Shown here piece after piece: positions 28,402-35,610 of a stretch of 43,924 nucleotides of DNA; position 1 is the stretch's first letter, and every line of letters starts with the position of its first letter. The position numbers and the translations under genes were made by a program. The notes below the pieces were generated by a model. It did not search any database and had not been told where the DNA came from. It was given only the letters and a program-made list of their open reading frames with translations. Location: assembly GCA_003151335.1 (NCBI GenBank), contig PLXE01000066.1, forward strand, positions 1 to 43,924, given 5' to 3'. The DNA is from Acidobacteriaceae bacterium (GTDB lineage: Bacteria; Acidobacteriota; Terriglobia; Terriglobales; Acidobacteriaceae).

Positions 28402-28427
28402 CTTTCGCCAGGCGAACGGACCAAGCT

Positions 28428-30068
28428 TTGAAACAGAACCGCATCCTGGAGGAACGCACCCGCCGTTCCACCGACCTTCTCGCTCTTATCGCATTCTGCG
28501 GATTCCTGTTTTTCGCCGGCCTTCAGGTGATCGGCTTGGTCGGCGCTGACGAGCCCCGCTATGCGCAAATCGCGCGCGAAATGCTGCAACGCGGCGATTG
28601 GGTCACTCCGGTCCTGAATGGTCAGCCCTGGCTTGAAAAGCCGCCGCTTTATTACTGGGCCACCATGCTGGCATATAAGGCGAGCGGAGGGGTAAGCGAT
28701 TGGGCGGCGCGCCTGCCATCCGCAGTCCTTTGCTCGCTGATGATCTTCTTCATCTACGTATGGGCCCGCCATTTTCGCAGGGGAATGCAGCTGGATGCTG
28801 CGTTGATCACCGCAGCCTCAGCCATTGTGATTGGGTTCGGGCGGAGCGCTTCTACCGACATGCCTCTGACGGCGATGTTCACCGCCGCAATGTTGTGTTG
28901 GTACGGGTGGCACTCCAACCAGAATCGGGGCTGGCTGCTGGCGTTCTACCTCTTTACCGGACTCGGAACCCTGGCTAAGGGTCCAGTTGCCGTTTTCCTT
29001 GCCGGGTTGATCATCGTGGTCTTTGCCGTCCTGCGACGCGATGGGCGATTGATTCTCCGCACTCTTTGGCCTGCCGGAATCGTGCTGTATCTCGCGGTGA
29101 CCTTGCCTTGGTTTATAGCGGTGCAGCGCGCCAATCCCGAGTTCTTCCGCACCTTCTTTTTGCAGCACAACGTGGAACGCTTTAGCACCAACCTCTATCA
29201 CCATGCCCAGCCCTTCTGGTATTACCTGCCGGTGGTGCTGCTGGCGTTGGTGCCTTGGACTGTCTTTGTCATCGTCGCGCTTGCAGATGCCATTCGCGAC
29301 TGGCGTTTCTCGATGCAGCAGCCAGCCGGAGTGGAAGATTTGCGCACCTATCTTACGGTGTGGTTCTTGCTGCCGATAGCATTTTTCTCGCTGTCGCAGT
29401 CGAAGCTGCCGGGATATATTCTTCCCGCAATTCCAGCCGGTACGATTCTGCTGGCGAACTTTGTCTGGCGTCGCGAACAGGAGGCAGAGAAGCCGAGTGC
29501 GTGGTTGGGGATGCTGCATGCCCTGCTGTCAGCGGCCATGATGGTGGCAGCGCTCATCGTGCCGTTCAAACTATTGAAGCTGGTCCTGCCACGAAATGTC
29601 ATTATCGTCGCGGCGGCGCTCGGCGTTACAGCGATCGTTGCTCTTTGGTTCAGCATGCGTCTGCAAGGCTACCGCGTGTTACGGTTCATCACACTGGTTC
29701 CGGTGGTCATCGCGTTTGCGCTGTTACTGCGCGGCACAGCGCCGATTGTCAATCTATTGCAATCGGCCCGCCCAGTGGAGGCGGCGATTCACCAGAGCGT
29801 GCTCGGACAAATCCCAAGCATTGCGGTCTACGATGTGCCTCCCAGTGTGAGATACGGCCTGGGGTTCTACCTTAACCAGCCGATCGCAAGCTACGAAAAC
29901 AATGAAGTTCCACCCTTCGATCATTTGGTGGTAGCCGCCAGTGGCGTCCAGAAGGAATTGGAATATCGCCTACCCGGACGCAGTGTCACGCGCGTGGGCG
30001 GCTTCGCACCGCAGCACTTGGATTTTTACGTGGTGTTGGGAAAAGCGTCGGGCCAGGCGAAGCCCTGA
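28428..30068 (+). CDS. ArnT/PMT-like membrane glycosyltransferase
   Basis: This integral membrane protein resembles ArnT-type GT-C glycosyltransferases, which move a sugar from a polyprenyl-phosphate donor to lipid A or another envelope acceptor. Diagnostic parts are D41-E42 in A-D-E-P-R-Y-A, R-E-M-L-Q-R-G-D-W and L-E-K-P-P-L-Y-Y-W at about 69-77. About 11-12 hydrophobic segments follow, then a soluble C-terminal part. I place the start at TTG 28428 (M-K-Q-N-R); the frame is open further upstream but there it overlaps nrnA in another frame and is Arg-rich nonsense. Donor and acceptor cannot be named. Confidence 0.85.
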   Translation: MKQNRILEERTRRSTDLLALIAFCGFLFFAGLQVIGLVGADEPRYAQIAREMLQRGDWVTPVLNGQPWLEKPPLYYWATMLAYKASGGVSDWAARLPSAVLCSLMIFFIYVWARHFRRGMQLDAALITAASAIVIGFGRSASTDMPLTAMFTAAMLCWYGWHSNQNRGWLLAFYLFTGLGTLAKGPVAVFLAGLIIVVFAVLRRDGRLILRTLWPAGIVLYLAVTLPWFIAVQRANPEFFRTFFLQHNVERFSTNLYHHAQPFWYYLPVVLLALVPWTVFVIVALADAIRDWRFSMQQPAGVEDLRTYLTVWFLLPIAFFSLSQSKLPGYILPAIPAGTILLANFVWRREQEAEKPSAWLGMLHALLSAAMMVAALIVPFKLLKLVLPRNVIIVAAALGVTAIVALWFSMRLQGYRVLRFITLVPVVIAFALLLRGTAPIVNLLQSARPVEAAIHQSVLGQIPSIAVYDVPPSVRYGLGFYLNQPIASYENNEVPPFDHLVVAASGVQKELEYRLPGRSVTRVGGFAPQHLDFYVVLGKASGQAKP

Positions 30069-30072
30069 GTCC

Positions 30073-30142
30073 GGGCGGTCCCAGGAGCGGTGGTTGCCGG
30101 TTTTGAAGCGTCTTCGGCAGCTCGCAACTCGAGGGACCGCCC
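30073..30142. other. 10-bp inverted repeat between convergent genes
   Basis: GGGCGGTCCC (30073-30082) and GGGACCGCCC (30133-30142) are perfect complements, lying between the glycosyltransferase and the WXXGXW gene that end towards each other. It might act as a bidirectional transcript end, but neither side has a clear T-run. Confidence 0.35.
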
Positions 30143-30173
30143 TAAGCCGCGGTCCCGAAAATCCTCCTTTACC

Positions 30174-31361
30174 CTAGAAGCCGTGTGGCTCCTTAGACCT
30201 GCTTGGTGCGCTTTGATGCGGCGGAGCCTGGTGTTGCGCCGGCGGCTGGCTTACGTGGGGAGCCGGCTGGTTCTGGTGCGCCGGCGGCAGGCTTACGTGC
30301 GGAGCCGGCTGGTTCTGGTGTGCCGGCGGCTGGCTTACGTGCGGAGCCGGCTGGTTCTGATGCGCCGGCGGACGCGGAGCGTTGTTATTGTGAGGCGGCC
30401 CGCTCGCTGCGCTCGTGCCATGAGGAGCCGGTGCGCTCTGGTTCGTGTGAGCCGGAGCGGTAGGGTTGTTCGGGCGAGGGACGTTGTTGGCACGGTTCGT
30501 GTGCGCTGCTCCAGCACCATTGGGATTGGAAGCGTTCGCACGTTCGGGCGGGCGAGCGACATTGTTGTTGGCCGGTCGCGACGTCGTTGCGTTGCCCGCA
30601 TTGTTTGTTCGTGGAGCATTCACCGCCGGATTGTTGGTCACCGGCGCATTACTCGCTCTGACCACGCCGGTGCCGTGGAAGGCCGCTGGTTTGGGAGTTG
30701 CTGCCACTTGCGGCCGGCCCTGGTTCACCGATGCCCATTGGGCGCGGTCGGAGCGCGCCATCTGCTCATGCCGGGTCTGCACCGTCGTGGGAGCGATGTG
30801 GCGCCCGCGCAAGGCGGTTTCCTGAGCAGCATTGGGGCGCGCGTTGATTCCGCCATTGCCACCGTTATAGGCGACGCGATTCACGGTGACATTGTTCACT
30901 ACGGTCCTGCTGTAAACATTGTGAATGCTGGTTACGTTCACGCGATTGACGTTCTGGTTGTAATAAAAATTACGACCGCGCCAGTATCCGCCGTCGTAGC
31001 CATAACCGGTGTAACCGAAGCCGTAGTTGATGCCGCCATAGAAGCCTATCGTCGGGCCCCAGTATCCGACGTGCCAGATGAAGGCCGAACCTCCCCATCC
31101 CCAATAGCCTGGCGTCCACAGAAAGCCGACTTGGGGGGCCAGCACCCACGTTCCGGGCACCCAGAAATAGCCATCATCACCATACGCCCAGTAGCCTGGA
31201 GTCCAGATGTAGCCGGGCCCCGGGCACCAAGGCTGCTCGTACACCGGCAGCGGAGGCGGCGCGATCCCTACCGAGATGAACACTGCGGCAAATGACGATA
31301 CGGGTACCGCAACAATCAGGAAAGCTAGCAAGAACAACCGACTGCAACGGAGGATGCGCAT
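30174..31361 (-). CDS. Secreted WXXGXW-repeat protein with Asn/Pro/His-rich tail
   Basis: The 395-residue product has a Sec signal peptide (R-x2-R-C-S-R, then L-F-L-L-A-F-L-I-V-A-V-P, ending near S-S-F-A-A). Next comes a Trp/Gly/Tyr-rich segment with W-T-P-G-Y-W, W-V-P-G-T-W and W-T-P-G-Y-W units, the WXXGXW/YXWGXW type. A long Asn/Pro/Ala/His-rich tail ends with three 14-residue repeats of the form P-P-A-H-Q-N-Q-P-A-P-H-V-S-Q. ATG 31361 follows AAAGGGAAA; the frame is open to 31448 but the signal peptide fixes the start. It is probably exported to the envelope; the function is unknown. Confidence 0.85.
   Translation of the reverse strand: MRILRCSRLFLLAFLIVAVPVSSFAAVFISVGIAPPPLPVYEQPWCPGPGYIWTPGYWAYGDDGYFWVPGTWVLAPQVGFLWTPGYWGWGGSAFIWHVGYWGPTIGFYGGINYGFGYTGYGYDGGYWRGRNFYYNQNVNRVNVTSIHNVYSRTVVNNVTVNRVAYNGGNGGINARPNAAQETALRGRHIAPTTVQTRHEQMARSDRAQWASVNQGRPQVAATPKPAAFHGTGVVRASNAPVTNNPAVNAPRTNNAGNATTSRPANNNVARPPERANASNPNGAGAAHTNRANNVPRPNNPTAPAHTNQSAPAPHGTSAASGPPHNNNAPRPPAHQNQPAPHVSQPPAHQNQPAPHVSLPPAHQNQPAPHVSQPPAQHQAPPHQSAPSRSKEPHGF
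30241..30366 (-). repeat. Three tandem 42-bp coding repeats
   Basis: Copies 30241-30282, 30283-30324 and 30325-30366 differ by only a few bases and encode 14-residue units in the C-terminal tail of the WXXGXW protein. Near identity at DNA level points to recent duplication. Confidence 0.9.
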
Positions 31362-31451
31362 ATTTCCCTTTCTTATTCGATTCCAGCGCCCGGCCAGTTG
31401 CGGGAGTCCACCGGCGAATTCCTTCGGACTTCGCCAAGATGAGTTCAAATC

Positions 31452-31485
31452 CTCGGTTCTTTTGTCTCTATAGATTGGAACCGAG
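31452..31485. promoter_or_regulatory. Dyad CTCGGTTC/GAACCGAG upstream of the WXXGXW gene
   Basis: A perfect 8-bp inverted repeat with an 18-bp centre that contains the palindrome TCTATAGA. On the minus strand the centre contains TATAGA, a possible -10 element about 105 bp upstream of the WXXGXW start. It could be an operator or leader hairpin. Confidence 0.4.
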
Positions 31486-31580
31486 CTAGCCAGGAATAGT
31501 TGCTAAAAAAACGATGGCCTCCACGCACAAGTTTTCCGGTCAGCGGATTCCGCAGGCAACCCCGCCCGTCCGTTTAAGGT

Positions 31581-31609
31581 TTGCTTCAGATGCCAACCCG
31601 CACTAGACT
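31581..31609 (+). promoter_or_regulatory. Promoter of the GNAT gene, possibly leaderless
   Basis: TTGCTT (31581-31586), 17-bp spacer, TAGACT (31604-31609). The ATG of the GNAT gene lies nine bases after the -10 element, so the transcript would begin at or next to the start codon. Confidence 0.5.
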
Positions 31610-31618
31610 GACTCAGGT

Positions 31619-32623
31619 ATGGCCGCAGCGCATAGAGCCGTTGATAATTACCGTCGGCCGCCTTGGCTGAGTACTGTGGAGATTCTCGACCTCAGGCACT
31701 TCTCATCTGACGACCTGCGTCCCCTGCTCGACCGCGAGGTCGAAGTCTGGGGTGGATTGCTCGCCTGGGACTATCGCGGTTCGGCGGACATGATCTTGCG
31801 TTACGTCGATGCCAAGATCCTGCCGGGGTATGCCGCCGTCGAGCGGGGAAGCATCGTCGGTTACTCGTTTTTCGTGTATGAAGGCAGCAAAGGCGTAGTG
31901 GGCGATCTCTTCGTCTCGCCACGCCGCCCCGATGCCCGCGCGATCGAGCTTCAGATGGTGGAACATATAATTGCAACCCTGCAGCAGTCGCCGGGCATTC
32001 TCCGCGTAGAAGCGCAGTTGCTGACCCATCAGGCGGGAGAGCTTGCTGTCAACTTTGTTTCTGCGGGATTTCATCGCTACCGGAGACTATTCCTCGCCTT
32101 GCATTTGAGGGGCGCCGATGCTCCGCCGATCCCGCCAGTAGGCATGCCGCGAGATATCCTGGTGCGCCGCTGGTCTGAACAGGACTATCAGCCGGCAGCC
32201 GGCGTCATCACCGCCGCCTATCGCGCCCATATTGACTCCGAAATTAACGACCAGTACCGCACTAACGCCGGTTCCAACCGCTTCCTGAATAACATTGTGC
32301 GATTTCCAGGCTGTGGCGTCTTCGACCTGGACTCTTCGTTTGTCGCCATTCATCGCCCCTCCAATACGCTGATCGGACTGATTCTTTGTTCCAGGGTGAA
32401 AGACGACGTGGGACACGTAACCCAGGTGTGCCTGATGCCGGAGTACCGGGGACAGGGCATTGGAGAAAGCCTAATTGCCACCACCTGTCACTCGCTGCGC
32501 AACCGCAATTTCAGCCTGCTGTCGCTGACCGTGACCGAAGCCAACCAACGCGCGGTAGATCTGTACAGGCGGCTGGGCTTCGTCGAGTTGCGGGTGTTTG
32601 ATGCGTTTGTGTGGGAAGGGTGA
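31619..32623 (+). CDS. GNAT-family N-acetyltransferase, two-domain
   Basis: The 334-residue product looks like two GNAT folds in tandem. The C-terminal half is the clear one, with the acetyl-CoA loop V-C-L-M-P-E-Y-R-G-Q-G-I-G at about 270-282, then N-Q-R-A-V-D-L-Y-R-R-L-G-F near the end. The N-terminal half (V-V-G-D-L-F-V-S-P near 90) is degenerate and lacks a clear R/Q-x-x-G-x-G/A loop. The substrate is unknown. The gene stands alone on this strand, between a divergent secreted-protein gene and a convergent minus-strand cluster. No ribosome-binding sequence precedes ATG 31619, consistent with a leaderless message. Confidence 0.85.
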   Translation: MAAAHRAVDNYRRPPWLSTVEILDLRHFSSDDLRPLLDREVEVWGGLLAWDYRGSADMILRYVDAKILPGYAAVERGSIVGYSFFVYEGSKGVVGDLFVSPRRPDARAIELQMVEHIIATLQQSPGILRVEAQLLTHQAGELAVNFVSAGFHRYRRLFLALHLRGADAPPIPPVGMPRDILVRRWSEQDYQPAAGVITAAYRAHIDSEINDQYRTNAGSNRFLNNIVRFPGCGVFDLDSSFVAIHRPSNTLIGLILCSRVKDDVGHVTQVCLMPEYRGQGIGESLIATTCHSLRNRNFSLLSLTVTEANQRAVDLYRRLGFVELRVFDAFVWEG

Positions 32624-32628
32624 AAAAG

Positions 32629-32690
32629 CAGTTGTCAGTTGCCGGTAACCAGCTGTGACTTTCGAACTGACTACTGGCAACTAGCTAGTG
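32629..32690. repeat. Heptad repeat region between convergent genes
   Basis: Forward CAGTTGT/CAGTTGC units (32629-32655) and opposed TGACTAC/TGGCAAC/TAGCTAG units (32666-32690) follow the GNAT stop. The stop codon of the minus-strand 60-residue gene lies in the right end of the block. Confidence 0.65.
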
Positions 32691-32867
32691 TTTGATCAGC
32701 CACATGGCCCAGGCCGCGACAATGACCCCGCCAACGAAAAGGGCAAAGCAGTAGGCGCCATAGCGGAACATGTCGCGCGGGGTGTTGCGTTGGGTGATGC
32801 CGAACACCGTGGAGGCACAGAGCGCAAACAGCAGGGCGGCGTTGAAGTGAGAGAGTTCGAAGGTCAT
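32685..32867 (-). CDS. Small two-helix membrane protein
   Basis: This 60-residue product has two hydrophobic helices (about residues 8-25 and 37-57) with a short polar loop N-T-P-R-D-M-F-R-Y between them. I do not recognise a family. Its ATG overlaps the stop of the preceding minus-strand gene by four bases (ATGA), which strongly suggests translation in the same operon as the DUF6677-like protein and the M24 peptidase. The stop codon TAG lies at the edge of a heptad repeat. Confidence 0.7.
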   Translation of the reverse strand: MTFELSHFNAALLFALCASTVFGITQRNTPRDMFRYGAYCFALFVGGVIVAAWAMWLIKH

Positions 32868-33295
32868 GGTTTCTTGCCGATCGCAATGTGGTGAGCGTCA
32901 ACCGCGGCAATCACATTCAGCAATCCTGCCACCACAATGTACTTGGTGCCGTAGTCAGCCACGGCGCGATGAATGTTGCCGATTCCCCAGTCCATGGTTC
33001 GGGCGACGAAGTAGAGAGCGCCCGCGCCCAAGTCGCCGACAAATCCCAGCATGTCGAGCAAGTCACCGGTGTTAAGCGAGTACACCTTGCCCTGCATGCC
33101 GAGCCCGGCGAAGAACATCACAAACACCGCTGACATCAGCAACAAGCCCCGAATCCAGCGGCGCTGAATGAAGTGCCCGAGGCCGGGAAAGAGCCATCCC
33201 GCGACCGGGGCAATGATGGCCATCGGATTGTCGCTCTTAGCGGAAGCTTTGTTAGGGCGCTGGGCCACCGTAGCGGTATTCTGCGGATTCGCCAT
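32864..33295 (-). CDS. DUF6677-like membrane protein
   Basis: The 143-residue product has a polar N-terminal stretch of about 25 residues, then a conserved-looking G-W-L-F-P-G-L-G-H-F-I-Q-R-R-W-I-R-G segment followed by three to four hydrophobic segments. The P-G-x-G-H-x(4)-R/K-W-x-R-G pattern resembles the acidobacterial DUF6677 family, an assignment made from memory only; no function is known. Its ATG shares one base with the M24 peptidase stop (TGATG) and its own stop overlaps the next gene, so the three genes are translationally linked. Confidence 0.75.
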   Translation of the reverse strand: MANPQNTATVAQRPNKASAKSDNPMAIIAPVAGWLFPGLGHFIQRRWIRGLLLMSAVFVMFFAGLGMQGKVYSLNTGDLLDMLGFVGDLGAGALYFVARTMDWGIGNIHRAVADYGTKYIVVAGLLNVIAAVDAHHIAIGKKP

Positions 33296-34458
33296 CAGAC
33301 CAGCACCAACTCGTTCTGCACGCGGCCGGTAACTTCGCCCTTCCCGTTGCGGATCATCATATTGATTTCGCTGCGTACGCCGAATTCCGGCAGGTAGATT
33401 CCAGGCTCGATTGAAAAGCAGGTGTTGGGCAGAATGTCACGATCGTCTTTGGTCTCGAGGTTGTCCAGGTTGGCGCCGTTGGCGTGAATGTCGCGGCCGA
33501 TGGAATGTCCCGTGCGATGGATAAAGTACTTCCCGTAGCCCTTGCCGGCGATATAGCCGCGGACCGCTTCGTCCACTTCCCAGCCCTGGATTTTCTGCTT
33601 CGCCTCAAAGGCCTGTTTGACCTTGTCGATGCCGACGTTGCGAGCGTCGCGCACGATCTCGAATACTTCGCGCTGCTTGTCGCTGGGACTGCCAAGCACG
33701 CCCGTCCAGGTGATGTCGTAGTAGACGCTATCGGGACCGTTGGTCTTTGCCCACAGATCCAGCAGCACAAAGTCGCCTTCGCGAATCGGGGCGGACGTTG
33801 CTGCGGTAGGGTCGTAATGCGGGTCGCCACTGTGCGCGTTGACGCCGACAATGGGCGGATTGTCGGTCGTCAAGTTCTCTCGCTTGAAAGCTTCCATGAC
33901 CCATTGCTGCATTTCGAATTCGTGCGTGCCGCCGTTGCGTACGCGCCGTCCCATCTCCGGGAAGAACGCGGCGGTGATCTGGTCCACCGCATCACGGGCC
34001 TTGAAGTGGGTCGCGATCTGCGCGTCAGTCAACGTGGCTTCGAAGCGCGCCACCAGGTTCGCCGAGCTGACAATCTCTTTGCCGAAGCTGCGCACCAGTT
34101 CCAGCATGCCGCCGTCCACCAGCGAGATGTAGGGAATCTGGTTGTTCGGCGAGTACTGCATCACCACCGTGCTGTAGGGCTTCAGCATCGACTCGAGGTT
34201 TTGCCACAACTCCTGCCATGCCGAATATTCCAGCTTCCTGCCGGGCAGCGAGTCGAGGTGATGGCTTTCGATGCGGTGCACCAGCTTTACCGGCTCGCCA
34301 TTAGCAGGCACCACGTAAAACCAGCGGCGGGTGACCATCATTTTTGGCGGCAGACCCAATACGCTGTAGGCAATCGCATCGCGGTGATGGTGATCGTAGA
34401 AGAGCCAGCAATCGTTGTGGCTGTCGCGCAGCGCAGCCTGAATATCTGGGAGATTCAT
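33295..34458 (-). CDS. M24-family Xaa-Pro dipeptidase/aminopeptidase
   Basis: M24B peptidases cleave X-Pro bonds in peptides. The 387-residue product has an N-terminal creatinase-like domain (1-150) and a pita-bread catalytic domain with dinuclear metal ligands D234, D248, H318, E351 and E364, plus P-H-Y-D-P-T near 213-218. All ligands are present, so it should be active. ATG 34458 is preferred to the longer frame from 34536 because a TACAAT element ends ten bases upstream, leaving little or no leader. It is the first gene of a coupled three-gene operon. Confidence 0.9.
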   Translation of the reverse strand: MNLPDIQAALRDSHNDCWLFYDHHHRDAIAYSVLGLPPKMMVTRRWFYVVPANGEPVKLVHRIESHHLDSLPGRKLEYSAWQELWQNLESMLKPYSTVVMQYSPNNQIPYISLVDGGMLELVRSFGKEIVSSANLVARFEATLTDAQIATHFKARDAVDQITAAFFPEMGRRVRNGGTHEFEMQQWVMEAFKRENLTTDNPPIVGVNAHSGDPHYDPTAATSAPIREGDFVLLDLWAKTNGPDSVYYDITWTGVLGSPSDKQREVFEIVRDARNVGIDKVKQAFEAKQKIQGWEVDEAVRGYIAGKGYGKYFIHRTGHSIGRDIHANGANLDNLETKDDRDILPNTCFSIEPGIYLPEFGVRSEINMMIRNGKGEVTGRVQNELVLV

Positions 34459-34467
34459 GCGTGTTCT

Positions 34468-34473
34468 ATTGTA
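34468..34473 (-). promoter_or_regulatory. Putative -10 element (TACAAT) of the M24 operon
   Basis: TACAAT on the minus strand lies with a nine-base gap before ATG 34458, the spacing expected for a leaderless transcript. No convincing -35 element is visible. Confidence 0.4.
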
Positions 34474-34500
34474 AATGAGAGCATCGGGTGCGGGGATGTT

Positions 34501-34770
34501 TTCAGCGCAGAGGCACGGAGGGCACAGAGATAGCACTTAGCATTTGGCAATTAGCACTTGGCTCAGAGGCCGGTGTTTGGGTGGCGCGAACTTTCAGAGC
34601 CTGCCCTGAGCCAGCCGAAGGGTCCGCGTGCAAGCTCTTTGTCTGTTGTCATCACGAGCGGTTTTTAGCCCGCGAGGGATCTGCTTTTCCCGATCTTTCG
34701 GCCCACGGTCGTACGGTCTTGCTGACTCTTAGTCACTAATTCTTTTCTTCTCTGTGTCTCTGTGATGAAA
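34501..34770. repeat. Repeat-rich gap between alkD-like and M24 genes
   Basis: No gene. It contains a GAGGCACGGAGGGCACAGAG-type tract at 34509-34529 and an inverted relative at about 34749-34766, a heptad-like block (34531-34564), the imperfect palindrome CCCTGAGCCAGCCGAAGGG (34604-34622), and a diverged reverse copy of the 47-bp family (34647-34684). It looks like an accumulation site for short dispersed repeats. Confidence 0.6.
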
Positions 34771-34772
34771 AT

Positions 34773-35525
34773 TCAAATTCTTCCTGCCGCCGCTGGTTTC
34801 GCTTGGTTTCTGGCTAACACGCGCGCTCGCGCGGCGGCTGGCAGGGTCTCGCAGGCTGTTCGCAACACCAACCGCGGCATTCGGCCGCGAATCGTCATCA
34901 GATAGTCGACGGTCTGTTTTGGGTTCGCCTTAGCGACTTCGCGCAGCAGCCAGCCCAGGCCTTTCTGCACCATGTCGTCGTCGCTGGTCAACAGCATCTC
35001 GGTGATGCGCTGGATATCGCCGAAGTTCTTGTGCTGCCGAGTGCTGTGGATAAGGCCTACGGCCGCGGCGCGCTGATGCCAGCGCTTGTGTGCCTTGGCC
35101 CAGCGAGGCGGCCGCGACAAATATGCAGCGTCTGCGGCGATCATGGGGCCGATGAGGTAATGCACCAGTGCGTCGTGATCGGCCCATGTGCTGATGCGGT
35201 CCAGCCAGCGCTCGAACAGCTTGAACTCCACCTTGCCGAACTCCCCCACGATTCCCTGAAGCATGACGACGGCTAAAAGTTTTTCTTCCAAAATCTCGCC
35301 GCGAAAGAGCTGATCGGCAACTTGCAACAGGAAAGGCACACCGTTCTCCGCAACGATTGTCCGCCGAAATCGCACGGCAACTTTGCGCAGCTCGCCGGTG
35401 TACCAGCCGCGCGACTGGACCTCATGCTTGAAGAAGCGTTGAACGTCCTCCGTATGTGGCGCCGAGCCGCCGTTCTTGATTACGGTGCAGATGTGTTTGG
35501 CGATATAGGCTGGAGTCTTTTTCAT
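34773..35525 (-). CDS. AlkD-like DNA alkylation repair protein
   Basis: The 250-residue product is an all-helical HEAT-like repeat protein resembling the DNA alkylation repair (AlkD/AlkC) family, which excises N3- and N7-alkylated purines. Helical segments with the pattern R-F-R-R-T-I, W-A-D-H-D-A-L-V-H-Y-L-I and M-V-Q-K-G-L-G-W-L-L-R-E-V-A-K match the family; the last one is its most typical motif. A basic tail ends the protein. Catalytic activity cannot be judged from sequence alone. ATG 35525 gives M-K-K-T-P. Confidence 0.8.
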   Translation of the reverse strand: MKKTPAYIAKHICTVIKNGGSAPHTEDVQRFFKHEVQSRGWYTGELRKVAVRFRRTIVAENGVPFLLQVADQLFRGEILEEKLLAVVMLQGIVGEFGKVEFKLFERWLDRISTWADHDALVHYLIGPMIAADAAYLSRPPRWAKAHKRWHQRAAAVGLIHSTRQHKNFGDIQRITEMLLTSDDDMVQKGLGWLLREVAKANPKQTVDYLMTIRGRMPRLVLRTACETLPAAARARVLARNQAKPAAAGRI

Positions 35526-35610
35526 CGGAGTTATCGGCTATAAAGAATCAACTTCACCCAAAGAGACGCCACAAAGCAGTGACGTGATCGTCTCGGGCGA
35601 AGCTGGTCGA

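Noticed and set aside
28119-28427. N-terminal 103-codon extension of the glycosyltransferase frame
   Set aside because: It overlaps nrnA in another frame and is Arg-rich, unlike any ArnT N terminus; the real protein begins near 28428.
30090-31295. 401-residue plus-strand open frame opposite the WXXGXW gene
   Set aside because: It is Arg/Val-rich with no recognisable domain and lies entirely antisense to a gene with a clear signal peptide and repeats; high GC keeps the shadow frame open.
33484-34533. 349-residue plus-strand frame opposite the M24 peptidase
   Set aside because: Antisense shadow; the minus-strand frame has all metal ligands of an M24 peptidase.
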